The notes beneath the pieces were generated by a model, which did no database searches, had not been told where the DNA came from, and worked only from the letters and a program-made list of their open reading frames with translations. Both the position numbers and the translations under genes were made by a program. A DNA stretch of 38,426 nt from Clostridia bacterium (GTDB lineage Bacteria; Bacillota; Clostridia; UBA1212), in NCBI GenBank assembly GCA_017848335.1, contig JAGDAX010000044.1, positions 1 to 38,426 on the forward strand, written 5' to 3'. Shown in pieces: positions 34,484 through 38,426 of the stretch; position 1 is the stretch's first letter, and the number at the start of each line of letters is the position of its first letter.

Positions 34484-35071
34484 TCACGCCCTGTGCACGT
34501 ACACGTCGTCAATGATACCGTATTCCTTGGCCTCGGCGGCGGTCATGTAGAAATCCCGGTCGGTGTCCTTCTCGATGATCTCAAGCGGCTTGCCGGTATT
34601 CGCGCTCAATATGCTGTTGAGGTTCGCCTTGATGTTTTTAATATGCTCCGTCGCGATAAGAATATCAGTCGCCTGTCCCCTGGTGCCTCCCATGGGCTGG
34701 TGGATCATGATCTCGCTGTTGGGGAGCGCGAAGCGTTTTCCCCTTGCGCCCGATGAAAGCAGGAACGCTCCCATGCTGGCGGCTCTTCCGATGCAGATGG
34801 TCGAGACGTCGCACTTGATGAAATTCATGGTGTCGTAAATCGCAAGTCCCGCGGAAACGCTGCCTCCGGGGCTGTTGATGTAAAGCGCGATATCCTTGCC
34901 GGGGTTGTCACCCTCGAGATAGAGAAGCTGCGCAATGCAGAGGCTGGCCGTGACGTCGTTGATCTCGTCGCTGAGCACGATAATACGGTCATTGAGAAGC
35001 CTCGAATATATATCATATGACCTTTCTCCGCCGTTGCCGGTCTGTTCTACAACATAAGGTACAAGTGCCAT
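34484..35071 (-). CDS. clpP: ATP-dependent Clp protease proteolytic subunit ClpP
   Basis: Serine peptidase forming the tetradecameric chamber that works with ClpX. The 195 residues match the family. Catalytic triad: Ser99 in [11 protein letters not shown], His124 in MIHQPMGG, Asp173 in DTDRDFYM. The Gly-rich oxyanion segment [16 protein letters not shown] is intact, as is the N-terminal [29 protein letters not shown] lies six bases before the ATG, and a promoter was found about 30 bases further upstream. It follows tig and precedes clpX, the standard order. Confidence 0.98.
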   Translation of the reverse strand: MALVPYVVEQTGNGGERSYDIYSRLLNDRIIVLSDEINDVTASLCIAQLLYLEGDNPGKDIALYINSPGGSVSAGLAIYDTMNFIKCDVSTICIGRAASMGAFLLSSGARGKRFALPNSEIMIHQPMGGTRGQATDILIATEHIKNIKANLNSILSANTGKPLEIIEKDTDRDFYMTAAEAKEYGIIDDVYVHRA

Positions 35072-35103
35072 CTGTTCCTCCTTATATAAATAATAACGGT
35101 GTC

Positions 35104-35131
35104 ATTTTACCACATATTATGTGTTAATCAA
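35104..35131 (-). promoter_or_regulatory. Possible clpP promoter with a palindrome in its spacer
   Basis: On the minus strand TTGATT (35126-35131) and TAAAAT (35104-35109) are 16 bases apart. The spacer contains the inverted repeat CACATAATATGTG, placed where a repressor could block RNA polymerase. No CtsR heptad (GGTCAAA direct repeat) is seen. Confidence 0.5.
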
Positions 35132-35356
35132 ACCACAATTAACGTCCGCTGCGCGTTTTAAGCTATTTTTTTGCCTGGCAGACTCTTCGCACACTGACTC
35201 GAAAGCCCCTTTCGCGGCGCTCAACGCCTCACTGAAGCCCTCCAAATTACCAGAATACGCGGTCCCGGTAAATCATTGTGGTGCTGATCGAGGGTGCCGC
35301 GTAATAAATCTGTATGTGTCGAAATAGTAGAAATAGTGCTGTCCGCGCAGGTGAAA

Positions 35357-36646
35357 TCAGTCCGTATAGACTGCGTTCTCCAGCAGGAAATCCACCGCGA
35401 GCCGCGGGCCCATCTCCTTGGCGAACATCTGTCTGGACTCGTCGCTGAGGTTCTTTGAGAACTCGTCATAATCCACCCTATAGCGGGCAGTGACCTCCTT
35501 GATATGCTCGTCAAGCTGCTCGTCCGTCGGCTTGAGCTCTTCCTTGTCCGCGATGGCGTTCAGCACCAGCTCCTCTCTGACGCGCTTTTCGGCGTTGGGC
35601 CTTACCTGGGTCCTCAGTCCGTCAATATCGCTGCCGGTCATCTCAAGATAATCCTCAAATTTGATACCGTATGAATTGATCTGCTGCCTGTAGCCTTCGA
35701 TCATATTGGCGACGGCATTCTCGAACATAACCTCGGGAATATCGATCTCAGCGGCCTCGACAGCCTTGTCCACCAACTGATTCTCGTATTCGGCCTTGAC
35801 CTGCTTTTCCTTCTTTTCGGCAAGCTTGACCTTGAGGTCGGCCCTGTACTCGTCAAGAGTCTCGAACTCGCTCTTCTCGGCGGCGAAATCATCGTTGATC
35901 TCGGGAATGACCTTTGTCTTGATATCGTGAATCGTTACCTTGAACACGGCTGCCTTACCGGCAAGCTCGGCCGCGTGATAATCCTCCGGGAAGGTCACGT
36001 TCACGTCGAACTCATCGCTCACGCCGTGTCCCACGATCTGATCCTCAAATCCCGGAATAAAAGACCCTGAGCCAAGCACCAGATTGTAACCCTCAGCGGA
36101 GCCGCCCTCAAAGAGCACACCGTCAACAGAGCCTGCATAATCGATAACAACTGTGTCGCCGTTCTCGGCGCTTCTGTGTCCAACGGACTCGAACCTGTAA
36201 TCCTCCTCGGCCAGTCTCTTGAGCTCATTTTCCACGTCCTCATCGGTGATCTCGGCGGACTGACGCGCGATCTCGATACCCTTGTAATTACCGAGAATGA
36301 CCTCCGGCATCACAAATACGGTGGCCTTGAAAGCCAGCTTGGAATTGCCTTCCACCTCTGTGATCTCGTAATCGGGGTCGGAAACAGGCTTCAGCTCCAG
36401 TTCCTTTACGGCCTCCTCGTACTCGGCGGGGATCAGCCTCTGAAAAGCGTCGTCATATAGAACGCCTATGCCGTATATCTGTTCGACCATCCTGCGGGGA
36501 GCTTTTCCGTCGCGGAAGCCCTTGACCTTAAATCTTTTCTTATTCTTTTCAAAGGAGCGGCTGAGAGCGGCCTCAAATTTGGCCGGCTCAACGTCGACAG
36601 TAACCGTCACCTTGTTCTTCTCAATTGTTTCATATGTTGCGCTCAT
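35357..36646 (-). CDS. tig: Trigger factor (ribosome-bound chaperone)
   Basis: Ribosome-associated chaperone and prolyl isomerase. The 429 residues hold the ribosome-binding signature GFRDGKAP (43-50), a PPIase (FKBP-like) domain at about 150-245 (DTVVIDYAGSVDG, LGSGSFIPGFEDQIVG), and a helical C-terminal arm (LKVKLAEKKEKQVKAEYENQLV onwards). All parts look intact. GGAG precedes the ATG by eight bases. It lies after the rpmE terminator and 285 bases upstream of clpP; no terminator was seen behind it, so read-through to clpP is possible. Confidence 0.97.
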   Translation of the reverse strand: MSATYETIEKNKVTVTVDVEPAKFEAALSRSFEKNKKRFKVKGFRDGKAPRRMVEQIYGIGVLYDDAFQRLIPAEYEEAVKELELKPVSDPDYEITEVEGNSKLAFKATVFVMPEVILGNYKGIEIARQSAEITDEDVENELKRLAEEDYRFESVGHRSAENGDTVVIDYAGSVDGVLFEGGSAEGYNLVLGSGSFIPGFEDQIVGHGVSDEFDVNVTFPEDYHAAELAGKAAVFKVTIHDIKTKVIPEINDDFAAEKSEFETLDEYRADLKVKLAEKKEKQVKAEYENQLVDKAVEAAEIDIPEVMFENAVANMIEGYRQQINSYGIKFEDYLEMTGSDIDGLRTQVRPNAEKRVREELVLNAIADKEELKPTDEQLDEHIKEVTARYRVDYDEFSKNLSDESRQMFAKEMGPRLAVDFLLENAVYTD

Positions 36647-36695
36647 GGCAATATCTCCAGTCTCTCAGAAAAAATCGTTGCGGAAAAATCCTTGC

Positions 36696-36724
36696 AAAAA
36701 ATAAGCCTGCAAACAAAAGCAGGC
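36696..36724 (-). terminator. Intrinsic terminator of rpmE
   Basis: GCCTGC (36705-36710) and GCAGGC (36719-36724) form a six-pair stem; on the minus strand the stem is followed by TTATTTTTT. It begins 27 bases after the rpmE stop codon, before tig. Confidence 0.8.
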
Positions 36725-36750
36725 CTCTTATGTGATAAAAATATAACGAA

Positions 36751-36948
36751 TTAAAGACCGTATTTTTTCTTGAATTTGTCTACGCGTCCGCCGGTATCGA
36801 CTAATTTCTGCTTACCGGTATAGAACGGATGGCACTTGGAGCAAATTTCTACGTTAACAGCATCCTTTGTGGATAAGGTGGTAAAAGTCTCACCGCAGGC
36901 GCACTTTGCGGTTACCTCCTTAAATTTCGGATGGATACCCTCTTTCAT
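36751..36948 (-). CDS. rpmE: 50S ribosomal protein L31 (zinc-binding form)
   Basis: A 65-residue L31 with the full zinc set Cys16, Cys18, Cys36 and Cys39 (CACG and CSKC), the conserved start GIHPKFKEV and [25 protein letters not shown]. Zinc-containing L31 acts as a zinc reservoir in other Bacillota. ATG 36948 has AAGGAAGG nine bases upstream; the GTG at 36960 would overlap that site. It has its own promoter and terminator. In related genomes rpmE precedes DUF1385 and prmC, but here it stands apart. Confidence 0.97.
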   Translation of the reverse strand: MKEGIHPKFKEVTAKCACGETFTTLSTKDAVNVEICSKCHPFYTGKQKLVDTGGRVDKFKKKYGL

Positions 36949-37020
36949 AATATATGTCACCTTCCTTTAGTACATGATAGGGATAATTTCACTTGACTGC
37001 CCGAATCGGCAGTATCGGTA

Positions 37021-37049
37021 AGTATAACACTTCTCAAAAAGTTTTGCAA
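37021..37049 (-). promoter_or_regulatory. Promoter of rpmE
   Basis: On the minus strand TTGCAA (37044-37049) and TATACT (37021-37026) are 17 bases apart, with TGT before TATACT as an extended -10. The leader is about 65 bases. No Zur-like palindrome was recognised. Confidence 0.75.
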
Positions 37050-37675
37050 TAGCGTTTTTCAACTTTTCTCCACTTTTTTGCCGATTTTTCGCCGCAATCT
37101 CATTAAATCCGCACGAATTCCCGCGAAGCCCCGCAGATTCCCCATATGCCGGCCGCCCGTCTTACTCCCGTCTTTCACCCGGTGCCCCTGCCGCCCTGAT
37201 TTATGCGCGCCAATATCACCCGATGCCCGTCAATACCTCCCCCTCCCGTTACGCAAAAATGCCGCTGCAATACCGCTCCGTTACGCGAAAATGCCGCCGT
37301 CACCTATGCCCCGCTTACCGGAACACAAACAACCAGCGGCAATTATCTGATTTGATTTATAAACGTAACAGTCAGAGCCGTACAGCTATCGGATCCGTAC
37401 AGGTAAATCCGTACTGGTAAATCCGTACAGTTGATCCGTACAGCTGATCCGTACAGTTGATCCGTGAGGCTCTCGGAATCAAGGCGTACCGGAAACGAGC
37501 CTCAGCCTTGACTTCAGCTTCAATCCCGGCCTCAGCTTCAATCCCGGCCTCAGCTTCAGTCTCAGCCTCAGCTTCAGTCTCAGGCTTTGCGTCCCGAACG
37601 GTAACTCACTCAGCGCCGCCGGATCGTTAATCGCCGCAGGATCGTTAATAACCGCCGGATCTTATTCCCGGGCAC
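37050..37675. repeat. Gene-free 626 bases with three different tandem arrays
   Basis: No gene is supported. Near 37379-37467, six units containing ATCCGTACAG repeat every 13-14 bases. At about 37508-37587, units of CTCAGCTTCAATCCCGGC repeat with a period of 18. At 37617-37664, GCCGGATCGTTAAT-type units repeat with a period of about 17. TCCGTTACGC-AAAATGCCGC occurs twice near 37244 and 37278. No terminator for the surface-protein gene was found. Confidence 0.75.
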
Positions 37676-38426
37676 TCACTCAGAACTGCCGCGCCTCTTT
37701 CCCCGGAAGATTGCCGCGGCAAGCCCCGCAGCGGACAGGCACGTGAGAGTCACCCAAAACAGCGCGCCCGTGATATCGCCGGTAACCGGAATCTCAGGCT
37801 TGTATTCCTTCGCTTCCTTGTAGGAGACCTTGACCTTGACGCCGCCCTCAGGCATGATAAAGCCGTAGGTGCCGTCTTCTTTTTTGAAAACCTCTATCTC
37901 GTTGCCTTCCTCGTCGGTGACCTTGATCTCGTCGACCTCGTAGCCTTCCTCCGGCTTCGGCGTGATTTTTACCTCTTCGCCGCTCTTAGGCTCTTCGGGG
38001 GTGATCTCAACGCTGCCGTTCTCGGTGTCTGCAGGCTCGGCGTGGAATTCCACCGTATCGATCTCACGCTCCTCGAAATGTCCGCAGTTCTTGCAGTCCC
38101 GCTTCTCAATGCCCTTCTCGCGGTCGGTTGGCTTTTTGTCAACGTACCACTCGCCAAGGTCGTGGCCCGTCGACGGCGCCTCAGCGTAAGTGGAATAGTC
38201 GCACCTGCTGCAGGTGTCATACTCCTCCCAGCCGTGCTCAGTGCAGCCCGCCGCCTTCGCCTCGTGGTGCGTGAGATCGTGGCCTAAAGCCGGCGCCTCA
38301 GCGTAAGTGGAATAATCGCACCTGCTGCAGGTGTCATACTCCTCCCAGCCTTGCTCAGTGCAGCCCGCCGCCTTCGCTTCGTGGTGCGTCAGGTCGTGGC
38401 CTAAAGCAGGCGCCTCAACGTAGGTC
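37676..38426 (-). CDS. Surface protein, C-terminal part (cut by window edge)
   Basis: Only the last 249 residues are visible; the frame stays open to the window end. They contain two and a part 39-residue repeats (GHDLTHHEAKAAGC, then EYDTCSRCDYSTYAEAP), each with a Cys, a CSRC pair and a His pair, which could bind metal or form disulfides. Then follows an InlB B-repeat-like domain (ENGSVEITPEEPKSGEEVKI, ending FIMPEGGVKVKVSY), a proline-poor spacer, IPVTGD, a membrane helix and a basic RGKRRGSSE tail. The last block resembles a sortase signal with IPVTG instead of LPxTG. So it is a wall-attached, multi-repeat protein of Bacillota type; the ligand is unknown. Confidence 0.75.
   Translation of the reverse strand, partial: TYVEAPALGHDLTHHEAKAAGCTEQGWEEYDTCSRCDYSTYAEAPALGHDLTHHEAKAAGCTEHGWEEYDTCSRCDYSTYAEAPSTGHDLGEWYVDKKPTDREKGIEKRDCKNCGHFEEREIDTVEFHAEPADTENGSVEITPEEPKSGEEVKITPKPEEGYEVDEIKVTDEEGNEIEVFKKEDGTYGFIMPEGGVKVKVSYKEAKEYKPEIPVTGDITGALFWVTLTCLSAAGLAAAIFRGKRRGSSE
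38163..38426 (-). repeat. 117-bp repeats in the surface-protein gene
   Basis: The unit is 117 bases (39 residues) and at least two copies are nearly identical, for example around 38184-38230 and 38301-38347. The array runs off the window edge, so the copy number is unknown. Confidence 0.9.

Overview
The window reads as chromosomal DNA of a GC-rich member of the Bacillota, most likely an uncultured gut-type Clostridia. The signs are: a GlgC plus GlgD pair (typical of Clostridia), a DUF1385 gene directly upstream of prmC, a tig-clpP-clpX cluster, rpmB beside recG, a PepF-type M3 peptidase, TrmK (YqfN) next to a Nif3/YqfO protein, strong AGGAGG-type ribosome sites and several TTG starts. The last gene has a sortase-like IPVTG C-terminus, so the cell is probably Gram-positive. 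I see no phage, plasmid, transposase, CRISPR array, tRNA or rRNA. Nearly everything lies on the minus strand; the exception is the two-gene plus-strand unit at 24914-29572.

Layout. 1-9624 (minus): glycogen metabolism operon glgC, glgD, glgA, glgP, a GH13 amylase-like enzyme and a coupled amidohydrolase. 9706-11016: membrane protein with two zinc ribbons. 11408-16971: DUF368 lipid-carrier transporter, trmK, Nif3-like, tsaD and a DnaQ-fold exonuclease with a long repetitive basic tail, all downstream of one good promoter. 17420-19120: pepF with its own terminator. 19314-24086: polysaccharide deacetylase, tsaE, tsaB, rimI and a degenerate EPSP-synthase-fold protein. 24087-24913: divergent intergenic region with two promoters and several repeat arrays. 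24914-29572 (plus): DUF1385, then one reading frame encoding both PrmC and RecG. 29684-29713: bidirectional terminator facing rpmB. 30416-37049: a beta-helix lipoprotein, metK, clpX, clpP, tig and rpmE. 37676-38426: C-terminal part of a surface protein, cut by the window edge.

How genes work together. GlgC/GlgD make ADP-glucose, GlgA polymerises it, GlgP and the GH13 enzyme release glucose-1-phosphate and oligosaccharides. TsaB, TsaD and TsaE are three of the four bacterial t6A genes. Trigger factor, ClpP and ClpX form a folding and degradation set; PrmC, RimI, L28 and L31 belong to translation.

The most striking feature is the number of short tandem repeats. Most larger intergenic gaps contain an array with its own unit (16, 19, 23, 23, about 13-14, 18 and 17 bp). 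Similar arrays, with unit lengths divisible by three, lie inside genes as in-frame linkers or tails (45, 18, 15, 18, 24 and 117 bp). The best candidates for novelty are the PrmC-RecG fusion, the repeat-tailed exonuclease, the EPSP-synthase-like protein without its usual active-site motifs, the related 23-bp arrays on both sides of clpX, and a nested palindrome between glgA and glgP. All functional calls rest on reading motifs by eye; no database search was run.
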